Shown here: in pieces, positions 12,401 to 27,400 of the stretch
How positions within the stretch are numbered: the stretch's first letter is position 1
Layout: every line of letters starts with the position of its first letter
Position numbers and translations under genes: made by a program
The notes under the pieces: model-generated
What the model was told of the DNA's origin: nothing
What the model saw: the letters and a program-made list of their open reading frames with translations, nothing else
The model's database searches: none
Source: Glossina fuscipes
Taxonomy: Eukaryota; Arthropoda; Insecta; Diptera; Glossinidae
DNA length: 64,000 nucleotides
Direction: 5' to 3'
Assembly: GCF_014805625.2 (NCBI RefSeq)
Contig: NW_023998564.1
Location: forward strand, 3,212,454 to 3,276,453

Positions 12401-15400
12401 AATGGGACAATAAACGTAGTTGAAGGTTTGTATTGCGGGAAGCGTTGCTTGTTTTAGTTTTATTTCTATCAAACCAAATTTAAAACATTTTTGCAAATTC
12501 TCATTCAATTTTTGACGGTATTCTGCGAGGCATTTTCTATCATACTTTCTTCGTTAAGCTGAAACGGTCTTCACATTATCTTTGTTATGGGATTTGTAGC
12601 AACCCATGAATTTTTTTTACAATTTTTTAATTTTGACTAAGGCGACTTTCATAATTATGGGCATGTAGGGCACATTTACATACTTAACTGACTTTTTCAT
12701 TCTACATTTTGGGTGCTAAAAATGGGATACCGATTCTGAGGGCCGAGGTATATATTTTAAGTATTGCAGTTCGAAATTAATTCTTTTGAGGTAGATTATA
12801 ACGAAATATGTATGTTATTTTGTCTATTTCCCTAGTTTTGCGAATGCAAGTCCTTTAAATCAATTAAAAGTTTATTTTACTTCACTACTTCCATCTATGC
12901 ATTTTTGATTGAGACATATCTCGCAATAGTGCTAAGGAAAGAGATTTAAATTTGTTAAATAGGTTTCGCTCACAAAGTTATGTAAGGCGGAAGGTTTTTA
13001 AGTCTTGGAACTCCAACAAAACTCGCACTCAAACTTGTGCTCTTGGCATGCTGAAATATGCTTTTTTTTCTTCATAGGGTTTCAATATTTTTCAGAGATA
13101 TGTTAATGTTAATTATGCAATAAAACAATAAGCAATAATACTAAAATGGGTCGAAAAATAGGTCCGATCGGAGCCATTTTCAACAATATTCTTCCTTGGG
13201 CCAAGATATACACGTAACAACGATCGATGTAACGGATTGTGACCAATAGGCTTAACGCAATAAAACAAGACAGAGCTGCAGACAAGCTTGAATCGATTCA
13301 GAAAGTAATTCGGATTCGTTGGTATAATAAAAGATGGGTTTGTCTCAAGTTTTTCGGGGTATTGCATACATCTGCGCAAATGTAATACACCTTTTTGCTA
13401 CAAATTCTATGGGGTATAAACGGGTTATTGCTAACCCCTCCAAAATCTTTTTGCTTTCATTTTTTTGGCTAATAATTCGGATTTCTTCTAACAATCGCGG
13501 AAAGATAGCTTTAGAACTACTTGCTGAGTACATAATTCATTTTCAAAAAGATCATAACGATGTTTTAGAAATTCAATGTTTTGGGAAAAAGGGTTTAATA
13601 AATAATAAGAAAAAATACTTATATAAAATTTTTGGAAATTAAGTGAAAACGAAAAACTCGATCAAATAGTTAGAAGAATAAGTAACTATTTAAATTCTTG
13701 AAAACTTTTACAAGCAACAGGATGACAATAGCGGCTTCATCAGCGCTATGCCGAATTTTCACATTTTTCTTAGGTACGTTGTACTTCTGAAAAATAAAAA
13801 AAGTTAACAAAATTACATTTGCTGTAAGGCCAATTTTTTATAGCCACTACGTATAAGCTTTCAATCCAATACCATTAGAATTGTAAGTATATCGTTAAAT
13901 GCATGAGTGTTAGACATATAGTTTGATGTGTCATTAAAAATATTTGCATAACATTTTAGCTCAATTCAAATAGGTGAACTAATATATATCGGTTTCGAAT
14001 TTTACGTTAATCAAAGGTATATATTTTATAAAGTCTAAAGATAGTAAGATGCCTATCAGTGCTAAAGCAAACTTAAATAACTTTTGTTTTGAGAGAGATG
14101 ACCCAGTATCTTTGAAAGTGATGCAAGTCGAGTTTAGTTATGGAGACATTTAAGGAGTGGTATTTGAGTGGTTCGAAAAATATTGATGTACATAATACGC
14201 TTCATGTTTTTTAAATATTATTTTGATCCAAGTTTGTAATGCGATCGAGTATCGATTAAAAGAGAGACTTACTCCTGTTATGACATATATATGGAATTTC
14301 AACTGAATCAAACAAACTCTTATGCCCCACACCAATAGTGTTGCAAGGATATATTAAGTTTGGGCGTTATGCAAGACGAAGAAGGTTTTTACAAATATTC
14401 GCTTTCTACTATGTGATTATGTGTTTGTCCGTCTGTCTGTCATGGTGTCCTGTGTTTATTGTATAGGTCGCATTTTTTTTTTTTTAATAACTATAAAGCC
14501 CTAAAGGCATGTGAGCTAGTTACATAGATACAGTTCAAACGCAAAAAGAAACTAAAACATAAGCAGCCTTTCGATTAAAAGGCTTGGGAATAAAGATTGA
14601 ATGATTTTGTAGAGGTAGATAACCAAAGTGAATTTAAGATAATCAGTCGTCAACCAAATCCCCAAGATCATTTACGAAAATATTAAACAGTGGGAAGCCC
14701 TCGACTTTGCGTTCCTATTCAGGCATAGTCTCGACGAGAGAAGAATTATAGTCATCAACTGAGGCAAATTATTGACTACACGTAATATACGACTACATAA
14801 GATGACAAGCACTTCATGAAAAGTTGAACTTGTCCTACAATTTGCTGATAATCTTTGGGTATCGGACTCTGCCAAATGCATTTGTTAGATCAAGAGCGAA
14901 AAAAACACAGCTTTCAGGAAGACGTCTTATTCAAGCTATTTCCCACACCTTGGGAAATTTGGAGGTCGTAAGTACTGTGTTCACGACTTGTAATAGATAA
15001 TTAGATATGTGAGGAAAGATCAAGCTAACAAGTTTGATCGATACTCCGTCCATCCCAACCGATGTAGTTTTAATTTTTCGTACCGTACTATAAAGAATGC
15101 TTTCGCCCACGTTTTGAAATGAGAAAGATAAATTTCGACCACTATAATTATTAAAAAATGGTAGCAAGTCGCTGACATTTAGTTGAATTTGTACGAAAAA
15201 CTTATTAACAGCGTTTACGTCCACATCATTAGATTTATCATAACTGCCTTTAAATATATCTTTCTCATGCAGCATATGCCATATTTGCTTAGAATTGGTA
15301 TTGCCGGACAAGTTAGGATGCGTTCGATTTAATTTCCTTTCCCCTTACATACTTCACTCTATTACGCAACCGATTATATATTCACCAGTCAATAGCTTCA

Positions 15401-18400
15401 AGGGGTCGAAGATCTAATCATCATAGGTAACATCTGTTAGGGATGTTTCATATAAGATGTTACGTGAATAGCCAAGTTCGGGGTACCTGCATCGGGAAAA
15501 GTATTTGGAATCACGAAAAAGATGTAGGGTGTTGTGCACTATACTGGTTGGACAGTCAACACAATTTGAGAAGTGTATTGGGCTAAAATCAACTCCTCGT
15601 AAATAACTAATAATGTCATTAATATTGGCCTTATTAAAGTTTTTATAATGGATTTCGTATCTAATTCTGGTGATGTTGACAGAAAGCGATAATGAGATTA
15701 AAGTGTGACGCGAAAAACCAGGGGCGGCAGCTTGACAACATAGAACAGAAGTGAGATTCTCACGTAAGAGAAAATAATCGTGAATTGGTGTTGGCTATTA
15801 AAATCGGTAAGCAATTATATCTGCAGTGGAGCCCATAGCCCGTACGTTGAAAGCTTTGCCCAGGTGAAACAAATTAAAACTAAAGTTCTATTTCAGTTAT
15901 TACAACATTGGGAAACATAGCAAGCAGATCCTTATGCCTTCTCTCAAATGCGGGCATATCTTCTCTGGGCAAGTAGACAAAACCAACCAAAAATTTATTA
16001 TTTTGGGTCAAACAAAAATTGTTAGGGATGCATGTTTATAGCAGCCATTACACAGACGGATGGACGCACATGTCTAGATCGACTTACAATTTGACACTGA
16101 TCTAGCATATGTATACTTTGTGGGTGGCCTGAAGCTTCCTTCTGGGTATTGCAAACGTTTTGACAAAATGAATATATTCGTCATTCTTTGGTGGTTGGTA
16201 TAAAAAGGGGATTGCTCCACTCGCAAAGAAGATCATTATAAATAACATATTTGCATTTACAATCTATGGCAGATATTTGCCACTTCGAACATATATTTAA
16301 TAAAGATGTTAATGAATAAAATATAAAAGGACGTGCATATTATATTGGTTCCAATGAGCTAAGGGATAATCTTTCAAAAAAATTATTTGAAATTTCTTTA
16401 TATTTATGTGAAGCAATTCATAGTTCTTAACTACTAAAAGAGTATACTTCATATATATACAAATTGTTCAAAGATTGTGTGTCAGCCAACCAATGATTTA
16501 TCTTCCTGCCCAGTTTTTGGGATCTTACGTTACATTTATGACTGGTTAAAATTGCCAGCTATTGCTGTAGTCATATTTATCCATTTTCTTTGCACTAATA
16601 TTTCAACAATTTGACGTATTATGTAAGCAACAGGGAAGTTACAAATTTATATCTAAATCATCGCGATTTGGAAAATTCCAACCAAAGACGGCTTTCACAT
16701 TCAAGATCAATTAACTTCCTCTTTTTATTTTTAATGTCACTTTTTTTACATATTAATGTCACAGCGAGTGATGCGACTCCAAACAGCATACATTAAAAGC
16801 AAGCTTCTATAACAATAAGTATTAACAACATTAACTGACAACATTTCTGCAGCAATTAAATAATAAATAATTTGTTTTAGTTGCCAATTCATATTCCTAA
16901 ATATGAAATAATAATTCATAAATTGTAATAGAAATTGATTAAAAACACTTTTTAACAAAGGAATTAAAAATTACTAAACAGTGTAAACAAACGATTTTAT
17001 CACTTTTGTCTAGTTTTGGTTTTCGAATTTATTCGATTCGACAAGTGTGGCAAGCATTATATATATAATTAACAATTGTTTTATTAGATTTTTAATGCTA
17101 ATGTCTGAATATTACGAAACATGTCCGCTGTCTACCTTTTCGTATTTTTCGATATTGACCGGGAAGAGCGAAGTCATTTTGTTTGATCAGAAATTAAATA
17201 TTAGACTTCTCCGGTATTTAAGGGATTACCTTTCATTCGAACTCGTACACATGATAAGATCTGAAAAATGAACCTTTATGAACCAATTTTTATGCTAACA
17301 TGCTATTTTGCGTCCATTTTCATCATTAATTATTGGAAATTAGCCTTTCCTGGGACATAATGGTTTCATATTTAATGGCTATCCACGTATGCGATTATGT
17401 CAGGCTTGTAATAGGCTTGCTTGATCTAAGTTTAATGCCGTCTAATTTTATATCGAATTACTCTTGCAAACCGGTTTTCATCACAAAGTTGGGCATTTTT
17501 GCTACATATGTGACGCCATCTAAAAAGAATGGTCAAAATTCGTAAGGTTGATTTCTAAGTCAATTTACAGTTCTTGATCAATTTTCACCTTGAAATATTG
17601 AAAATTAGCTGCCTTTACCATGTAAGGATTCAAGTTTTGTAGGAGCATTTATATGGGAATGGGTTGAAAAAATTGCTCCATCCGATCCAAATAATTCACG
17701 ATAGTTTTGAACGCAATTTTTGTCAAGGTTTTTTAAAAGTTGCCTTCCTTTTCACATAACGACTTTTTCAAAAAAGTTGGAAAAATGCTTCGATCCATTT
17801 TTCAATAGAGCTTGTTCTTGTGCCAAAAGACGTCGTGCATACATAGGCAACCATTGGAGAGACGAACGGACTAATGAAACGACAGACAAGTTTAGATCGA
17901 TTCAAAAGAGGGTTCCGAACTCATCCTTCTATCTTCTGCACAAACTTAATGTATCGTGTACTGTAAGTGGTGTAAGCTATAATAAACAAAACTGTTGTAG
18001 CGAATATCTAAACATTAAATCGTTGCAACTTGTAGTTGAAATTACGGAGTGATTTTTGTAACTTTATTTATTACAAGGATTGAGTGCAAAAAACTGTTGC
18101 TATTCTAGGCAAAATTTGAAAGTTTTTAGATTTCAGGAGATTAACAATTGTTACTTACGTCATATTTATAAGTAGTATATAAAGTTTACGCCATCCTTGC
18201 ATCCAGCGCGCAATGGTTGACAAGATAACGCACTATTCATTAATAGGTGCAACACAAACGCACTTCCACATACCACACACAATTTGCCTAAATTATAATA
18301 CAAACACACAACTATTCACGCGGTTGACAAGTTTCACATAACCTTTGTGGTGGGTGCACAAAAGTTCTTTAAAAATGAGCTAAAGAACAGTTTACAAGTT

Positions 18401-21400
18401 ACTTCAAAAACTTAAACGCAAAGACAAAAGTTTACAATTTGATCCCACTTTGTTTGTAATTTTGATATTATATGAAATTATAGACCTTTCGTGGTTATTA
18501 TAGAAATATAATTAATCAATAAAGTTTAGAAATTAATTGATCAGCCAAGAGTAACTAGAAAAAGTGCTAAATAATTTGGATAAAATATAAGAGAAATTTC
18601 TAAATGAATTTGCATAACAAAAACGAAATTAATGGACTTTATGTAAATTTAATACAACGCAACAAAAAATTAAAGTAAAAATGTAAATCATTTGATAACA
18701 AAATTAGTTGTATTTATATTTCCGCATTTTTATCATTTAAAATATGGAAAAAATAAAATTTAAAACAAAATCCAATACGACGTCACAATCAAAAACGATT
18801 AAAAATACAAAACACGTTGACAAGACAGACGGGGTCGTATATATCAATTGAGCCCAACTCAGTGGCAGCTAGTTAACACTTTATTCATAGCCAAAAAGCA
18901 AGTTAAACCAAGTGACGAAAATCATTTACAAGTTGAATGAATGAAACAGAGCGCAGGAAGAGAGAAAGAAAAGAAACAATTAAAATAAAAGAATAAATGA
19001 AAGCGGTAAAAACAGAATTGATAATTGCACTAAATATGAAAAGTTTGTGATGAAAAAATTACATTTAAAAAGAATGAAACGCTTTCTTTTGGTAACGCAA
19101 AATTTTTAAGGAAAAATCATATTTTAGAACGTAGGTTCAAAGTATAGCAATACGACATTCGAAGTAGCGCCTTTAATGATTCGTTCTATCAGCCTTTACA
19201 GGTAACAATTTTTATAAAGCTCCCTACTCACTTCAGAAAATTGAAATCATTTTTAAGTCTTTAATAAATAAAAGCCGCAGGCCATTTTGCTTATAAACAC
19301 ATGTAAATGCTCACCCACAAATGGATGTCTATCATTAATCTATCATCATTTATTCCATTGTTGGCTAAATAATTCTATTCGAGGTAAACCCATTTTCATG
19401 ATTTCGTTTTTTATGAAGTTTATTTAAAAGTTCCACCGCTATATATTATATACAAAAAGAGGAAGAACAAGTAAGAAAATTGTATTTGATCGTCATGAAG
19501 TCTTTTGTAGCCATCATTGTGATCCTATTTTCAACATAAAAGTTTTTGTCGCGGTTTAAGGCGCTTCCAAATTCTTTTGCAAATTTGTAAGCACTACTTT
19601 AATTTCCGCTAATTTCGTTATTCCTTTTGAAAAAGTGACGTGTTTCGTGCTGTTGCCGTATCCCTCGACCGATTTGCCCCAATTGCAATAAGAACTTGCG
19701 TGCAAGAGCTTGTAATGCTTTTGCCAAACTTAATGCCGCGAGTGTTATCTCAGCTTACGCGACCGTATGAGGTACTATAATTATCGTAGGAAGACATCGA
19801 CATGAATAAACAGATGCATACATACAGTTCATATATAAGAACTGGATAAACTGATCGGGTATGTGTGCACATTGCAGGCGTGTGAAGCTTCCGTCCTGGC
19901 AAATGCTTTGGCAAAATGGACAGACACATCATTAAGATCTCTTGTAGCGGTCAGCTTAAAAACAAAATAAAATTTTTAAATAACGTTTTATTCAGTCATC
20001 TCGTTGACAACCGGTTGATACAGTTTTTATCTGTTCCGAGTTCACATAAATCATTATTATTATTATTGTTTCCCCTAAAGCTTTAAGGTCTCGACGAGAC
20101 CTTTTAATTAGAAAGAAGTGTTAGGGACATTTTGTGTGAAGCAAATAGGAAAATTTGGTTTGCCTGTGGCTGAATCTTTTATGCCCATTACCGTTGCATT
20201 AAAAAGATCTAAAAAAAGCAAAAATTAAATTTCCATATTCTATAAAATAGGGTGGACGTGGCTGGTTTTTTTCATTTTCATACCGCAGCAAGATTATGAG
20301 GTTATGTTGTACTATAGTTGTGTCCTTTGATCGATTTTTCTCAATTCCAGTACCAATCCCGGTGTCAGAACTACCATTCCTTGTGCATGAATGTCCATTG
20401 CGGAATGTTTGCGTTGGGGAATGCTTAGTGTAGACAGTGCGCAGGCAGACAAACAGAATGACGGGCAGGCGGACATATTTAAATCGGTGTAGTATTTTAT
20501 ACCGAACAAAAATAATTATATTTTACGTGGTGCCTGAAGCGTCTATCTAGGAATTGCAAGCGTTTCAACAAAATCAATATTCTCCTCATTTTTCGGTGAT
20601 CGGTATAAAAATAAGAACAAATATGATGAAGTTTACAAATTAATTAATAAGTTAAAACTAGTTTGTGAGCAATGCTTTGGCTCAGGAAACTATTATTGGC
20701 TAGCAAGTAGTATCGAATGTATTTAAGTTTACGTTTGAGAATATGACCTAATGTTAAATTCTTTCTGATTTTTTAAGAAATAAATTTGCTTTTAATTCTT
20801 CTATAAATTCGAAAAGATGTTTCGTACGTCCGCACAAACCTGATAAGCCTGTGATCGTAGCACAAATCCTATGGAGTAGAAAAAAAAAATAGTTCATCTG
20901 TCGAATAATTTCGCTTTTAAATATTTCGTAACCTTTAGCTCATAATTCACACATAGAGATACAGCGCGTTCAGAGTAGTCTGAGTCAAATTTATGTCTGG
21001 AACTAAAAACTATAACTTTAATTTTTAATGATTTTTTTCCTCTTGACAGCTGGATCTCCTATATTTTATAGTCCTACACCGCGTGGTTACTGCAGTAATT
21101 GTTGCGAAATTAAGGAAAGAGATGATATAAAATTTATGCTTTATACTAGGTGCGAAAATAAAATTCTTTTTTTGAGAACTTTTATTTTTATTCTACTTTT
21201 TCTCCTCTATATAGAGAGAATCCTTTTAAAACGCAATTTTTATATTTGAGTGATGAGCGACGTTTACGCAAAAGTAATTTCAATTTTAATTATCCGCTGG
21301 CTATATATCTCCATGGTTTCTCAGAATCGGCCACTGGCGAGAAGCAAAGCAGTCAGGAGCTTAAAGATGGTAAGTTTACATATATACGTAGCTTTATATA

Positions 21401-24400
21401 TATGTATACATATGTATAGCAACCGATTACACATAAATTGCAATACATTCATTTATTGTGTTAATTACTGTGCAGCATTTTTGAAAAGAGGAAATTACAA
21501 CGTCATACTCATTGATTGGAGTGCTATGACTGCCGTACCATGGTATACAAATGCTGTGGATAATATGAATGTGGTAGCTCGTTACATAGCCAGATTTATA
21601 CGTTTTCTTGTAATGCAAGGTTATCCGGTACAGCGTATGCATCTGATAGGCTTCAGTTTGGGAGCAGAAGTTGCAGGTTTTATTGGTAAACAGTTACAAG
21701 AGCGGGGCATAAATTTAAAACGAATAACCGGTAAATTATAAAATAGGCTAACAATAATGTAATATATTTTATACGTTATTTAATTTAAGGTCTTGATCCT
21801 GCTCTTCCATTATTTGACGATAACAGCTCAAATCGTCGACTTAAGCCGGCTGATGCTTATTTCGTTGATGTTATTCATACGGACGGCGGAATCTTGGGTA
21901 ACCCTGAAGCTATGGGTCATGTCGATTTCTATCCTAACGGCGGTCACGCATTACAACCTGGGTGTGCACGTCAAGAGATAGCTAATAATCGTTGGCTCGG
22001 CATATTAGGTGAGTTGGTTTCGTTACAATTTCATCAGCTGTGTATATCCAATACACAGATACTTTATTAAACTTTTTATGAATTTTCGTTTAGTTGGCTG
22101 TAGTCATCAACGTGCTTGGGAATATTTTATTGAATCAATACGTAACCCGTTGGCGTTTCAAGCTAACAGATGTGAGCCGTCGAAGCTATTTGGCATTTGT
22201 CAACGTGATGGCAATGGCATGGCTTACATGGGGATGGGGGCAGATCGAAGGTAACGTGCAAAGTTAATTGAAATTATAAAAGAAAATTTAAGGTTTATGA
22301 GAAAAAACCAAGAAAATTTTAATATCTTGTTGAATTTCAAGCATGGGGTGTAGTATTGTTATTAAAAAGATCTTAAGAGTTTTCCGTTTAAATGTTTCAA
22401 TATTTTATTTTTTGTTGGATTGGCAATACTGACATTCTTGTCAAATTTCATACCATTACCTTTCGTAGTTAATGATGTACGCTTGTTACCTTCTACCTAA
22501 TTAAGTCAATTCTTCGATACAGGTTCATCTTCTCCGAAGATTAGAGAATAGTCAGTAGTTAATGATAAAAATGGACAATAGAGCGGTATGCGTTCATTCC
22601 CAAGTGAAAAAGTCCCGTTCCACAGCCAAAAGTGTGCCGAGTAATTTTACGCGAACGCTCCACAATATTTAAGTAGAATTTCTTGTTAAATATTAGGCTT
22701 GGCAGAAGAAACTCATAATGCGTTATAGGTTGATAATCGTGTAAATCGTGATCTTATTCAATTTTGGTTACAGTAACAAATTCGTCGATTACGCAAAAAA
22801 AAAATCCTATGAAAACCAAGTCCGTTCACTTACACAGCTTAAATATTTTACTGGGACTATAAATCAGTTTGGTTCCCTTTTTGTTGTCAAAAATGGATTT
22901 ATATTAGAATGAAATAAAAGAACAGGTTAATCAAAATGTTGTCCATAATTGGTTACTATTTGTTGCACTTTTCAGGCAATGTTAGAATTCCATCTCGAAA
23001 AAATGTTACGTTTATCATAAGTATTTTCAGAAAAACCAATGTTTGGGTGTCTCCATAAGACGGGAAATAAAGTTTAAACAAACAATAAGTCATATATTGA
23101 AATCCATGATAATTGGAAGAAATTCTGTCTGCTCATAAAAGCGGGGAATGTAAGACATTGTAGGTTAGAGATGCAAACTTATCCTGAGTGGGTTTGAGTA
23201 AAAAGGATTGAGTTTCAATGTATTAGAAAGTCACAATATCATGGCTTTTGGCATATCATGCCTATTTTTTGCCACAGTTACGTCAATTATTATTGGTAGC
23301 ACTCCATAGTGACGGTCTCATTCAATTAGAAAAAATCATAATACACCGCGCACGGTTGGCTTATATGAGGTAGAGTTTCATCGTACTAAAATGTCACGAT
23401 TTCATGACTTCGTTAATGCTATCCTGAATAAGAGACCACTGTAATTTTACTTTAAGGCTAAAAAGACTAACTCTCTTTGCCACTGTTGATAGCGTTAAGA
23501 TTGGAGGGAAGTTGTTTCAACGACACTGCGCATTACGCTACTAAAGACTTTATTATTATGAAGACTTTACTAAGGACTTTATTGAAATGACCGCTTGGGG
23601 ATTCCTACTCAAGCAGTTAAACTGTTGTAAACAATTGTAAAGGGAGGGGAGTGAGTCAAATATAATAGTTTTCAATAAATATACTAGAATTCTAAATTTT
23701 GCCAGCTTAGTATTCATAATGAATGTGTATGTCATGACCTATCCATCTACCCTTATCGAATTTACTCACCAAATTTTATCATTACGTATCCTTGCCACAA
23801 TAACGTATATCATTACAACCTAATTTCATGTTACATATACTCAGCATCTGACAAGTGTACGAACATATCCATAAAGACTGGTTATCGCAGTTAACTGGTT
23901 AAGACTGCCCTCAAAAAAGAATTGTAAGAAAATTCCAAAACAAAAAGTATAAATGACATCTGAGACGGATATTGTAGACAAACCGCAGGATTTTAGGGAT
24001 AGATAATATTATCTATAGGACATTCTGTAACAACCACAATAAATTAGAAGAGAGTGAACGAGTTTAAGTTGCATGTTCTTTTGTAGGCAAATATTTAGAA
24101 TTTACGCAAAGTTGGACAAAATTTTGCCTTACGAGGGCTAAAGCATAAGTTCTTATCAAGTCCTACCTCAAGAGAACGCATTGACTTCACGAATTCAATA
24201 TACGTATCACGAGGCTTAATATATTATTTAATATAGTAAAGATGACGCCATTATGCCTAGGTCGGTTATTCGCGGTTATGCAGGCAGAATTATTAAACAT
24301 CCAATTATTAATTCTAGCTAGACATTCATTTAATTTAATTTCAAAAAAATTACAAGTTCGGGATTCCGGCTTAAGAATATAAGTTTGGATAAGATTGCAT

Positions 24401-27400
24401 ACACTTCTAGGAAAATTAAGAATTGTGATAAAGCACTTCAATGATTTAATTTACCCTATACCAGTTCTGATACAAGGATATGTTATGCAGATGTATACAA
24501 CGCCCAAAGGGACTTGAGATAGATAAGGATTCAGAATCACTTTTTGAATCGAGTAGGATATTTGGCACATCAACGTATTTTGGCTCAAAGACGAACGCTT
24601 TGAAAATGGTTCGGATCGGGCCACATTTTTCTTCATTTAATGGTGGACTCTGCTTTTGCTTGTTTTAAGTAACAAATAAATGATTTCACGCGTTTTTTTT
24701 ATCCGTATGGACACATACGATAAAAGGACACATCTTAAATATTTTCAAGCTGAATTTTATTGATCCCCTTAAAAAAGAAAGTATACTTGATTCAATCTGC
24801 TTACTTCTTTGAAAAGTGTGTGAAACTCGAATTGTTTTCTTTCGTAAAAAAATTCACAGAAGGACTTATTTAACTTAAACAAATTGGTTTTTCACGAAAG
24901 ATTCATTCATTTCATTTATCACATTCATGCACAACATTTATTCTTAGTCAACTTCAACGAATGTTAACCATAAATTTCTTTTAATATATGTTGTTTCACT
25001 TCCTTTTCTTTTTTACAGATTACGCGGTAAATATTTTTTGGATACTAACGATGAGGCACCGTATGGCCGCAATGCTTTAGGCCGTATTCTAAAGTTATCA
25101 TCAACTGCCGTAATTGCGTTGCCTTTAAAATATAGCAACAATGTGACAACGACAACAGCAGCTGGAGATGCAACACAAGTAGCTGACACATTGATAGATG
25201 TCATACCAACAATAACAGCGGCGACGAGGCAAAGGCAACAACAACAACCACAAGAACGGGAGCAACAAAAGGATCTAACAGAATGGTATGATAGCAATGA
25301 TAGCAATGGTTACAATGATTACGGTGGCATACTTTAATCAGCAAAAGTAAAACTCAAGTAAAGATGGAAACGTGATGAAATTGAATAACGGCAACGAACA
25401 AGACAAAACAAGTAAAAAGAAAGAAAACGGAAGAAAAAAATTGACTAATCAAAAACCAAGTTTTGGAAAGTTTTACATGAAATTCTTTAAATTGGAAAAT
25501 TCCTTTAAAGAACTAGATATAGATAAACTGGGTGGCATTATCGTGTGGACAATCCGTATGGCGACCTAAAATATTTATTGTACTCAACTGTATGGCATAG
25601 TTTAGAGTATCACACGATCTAACCTATAAAGTTTCTATTTCTGCATATATATTTAAATATAGTAACTACACAAAGTATTAAACCTAAGAGTCAAAGTAAA
25701 ATCAAATAAATTATAACAGTTTTTGTACGGCATAAGAAACTAAAAGTTTAAATTCAAAACTATTGTGAAAGTATTGTTTTTTGATTAATTTAACTTAATT
25801 ACAATTCGTGCATAACCGTAATTTAATTACTTATTGAATTCTCTTCGTTGCGAAGACATCCTCATGCAACCCACACTTGAAATATTTTTACATAAATCAT
25901 TGAAATGTCGATTCATAAAATGCAAAATAGAAATATCCACCCTAGCACTTATGCAAATACTTAATACTTAAGTATCCATCATTTGCACTTTATTGGAAGG
26001 CATTTATAATGACAATCCGGCAGCAAGCAATGAAACACTTTTGAAACTTCTACACAAACTATGAAATAATGTAAAAAACGAGCATTGACGTTTATTTCTA
26101 CATTTCCGCGCAACACAAATTTGGGTTATATGTGCGTTATGTACACATTAGCTTATTTGACGTACACTATGCCAACTTGAAAAAGTATTGACATTTTGCT
26201 AAAATATTAAAAAAAAAAACAAATTAAAATGAATGGGAAGCAATTAAAAATTACCGTAAAAAAATATATATAAACAAGGGCAAAGAGCATAAATAAACAT
26301 TATTGTTTGAAGTATTGTGAGAAAAAAATATGCTACGAAGGGGCTGAATACTGGCAACAGCGAAAGCAAATGTCATTATCACCTTAATAATGCTCAATGA
26401 GGCACAATTGACTTGAATGATATGCTGTTAACGAGAATATTTTTTTATATCATCAGGTAGGTACAATAGGTACAACAATATAATTTTTGGATTAGCAGTC
26501 GAGAAAAACAAAATGAAAATTTGAAAGATGTAATTGCCTAGTGGGGAATATTTGGTCGCTTTTAAATTTTAAACGGAATTAACTATCAACGGCCATCGGC
26601 TTGTGCTGAAAAAAAGATATATATAACATATCATCATACCTTAAGGCACTTGTAGTATAGGGATAGATTAAGAATGTACGGATGTATCCAACAACTAGAA
26701 GCGTTTGAGACGAACCCACCTTCATTTGTATCGATAAATTCACAGTCACTTTCTGTATCGAACTAAGCATGTCTGTCCATCAGATCGTCTTGTCTTCTTG
26801 AGTTCAATTTACAGGTAGCATTTGTGAGATAGTTTGATTAAATTTGGTGCACAGGCATGTTTTTTTTCAAGTACAAATGCTACTGCAAATGGTATCGGAT
26901 GGTTTTGAAGTGCTTAATTTGTGAAAGAAAACAGAAACAAGCTTTGGCAAAAATAGCTTTATTTCCCATCAAAGTTTTCTCTTAGGTCAGCACACTTTTT
27001 CCTAGAAATATTCCACATCTTCAATATCTTATTTATAGTGCAGACATTTAAACTTTTTACATGAGCTACCAAGCCCAGGCTGTGTTTATTCATTTTTGGT
27101 GAAGTGAATCTGATTAATATTGGGTCGTTAAAACAAAAATAAACGCTTGCCAATCCTAGTTCATTGTCCAAACATAAAAATTTGTTTTACTATTTTATGC
27201 TGCTAGGGAGTGCGTATTAAAATATAAAAAAAAAACACTAATGAAACGGTACAAACGAATATTAAATAACTTCAACAAATTAAAAAACCTAGTGTCATTG
27301 GTATTGTTACGAAATTCGCTTTTACTAAGATACAGTCCGTGTCACTGGATCGTGGATATTTTGATCAAGAGAAATACACTTCAAAGTTATTTTATTTTAC

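Larger units (their letters stand above)
8330..13130. other. Giant intron, no gene
   Basis: Only simple-sequence tracts and R2 copies are recognised (listed separately). The ORF at 11201 has no recognisable features. Confidence 0.55.
16213..19539. other. Giant intron upstream of the lipase
   Basis: Should contain the lipase first exon and promoter if they are close by. There are TATA-like sites near 18178 and 18838 but no convincing signal-peptide exon. One R2 fragment is present. Confidence 0.45.

Noticed and set aside
20050..20110. Fourth SINE tail (ATT repeat with TTTCCCCT)
   Set aside because: Only the tail resembles the family; no head or body was found.
25013..25306. Minus-strand ORF over the lipase last exon
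   Set aside because: Antisense shadow of coding sequence; its Cys-rich look comes from reversing the Gln/Thr codons.
25372..25569. Lys-rich ORF after the lipase stop
   Set aside because: Lies in the likely 3' UTR and its composition follows the A-richness.
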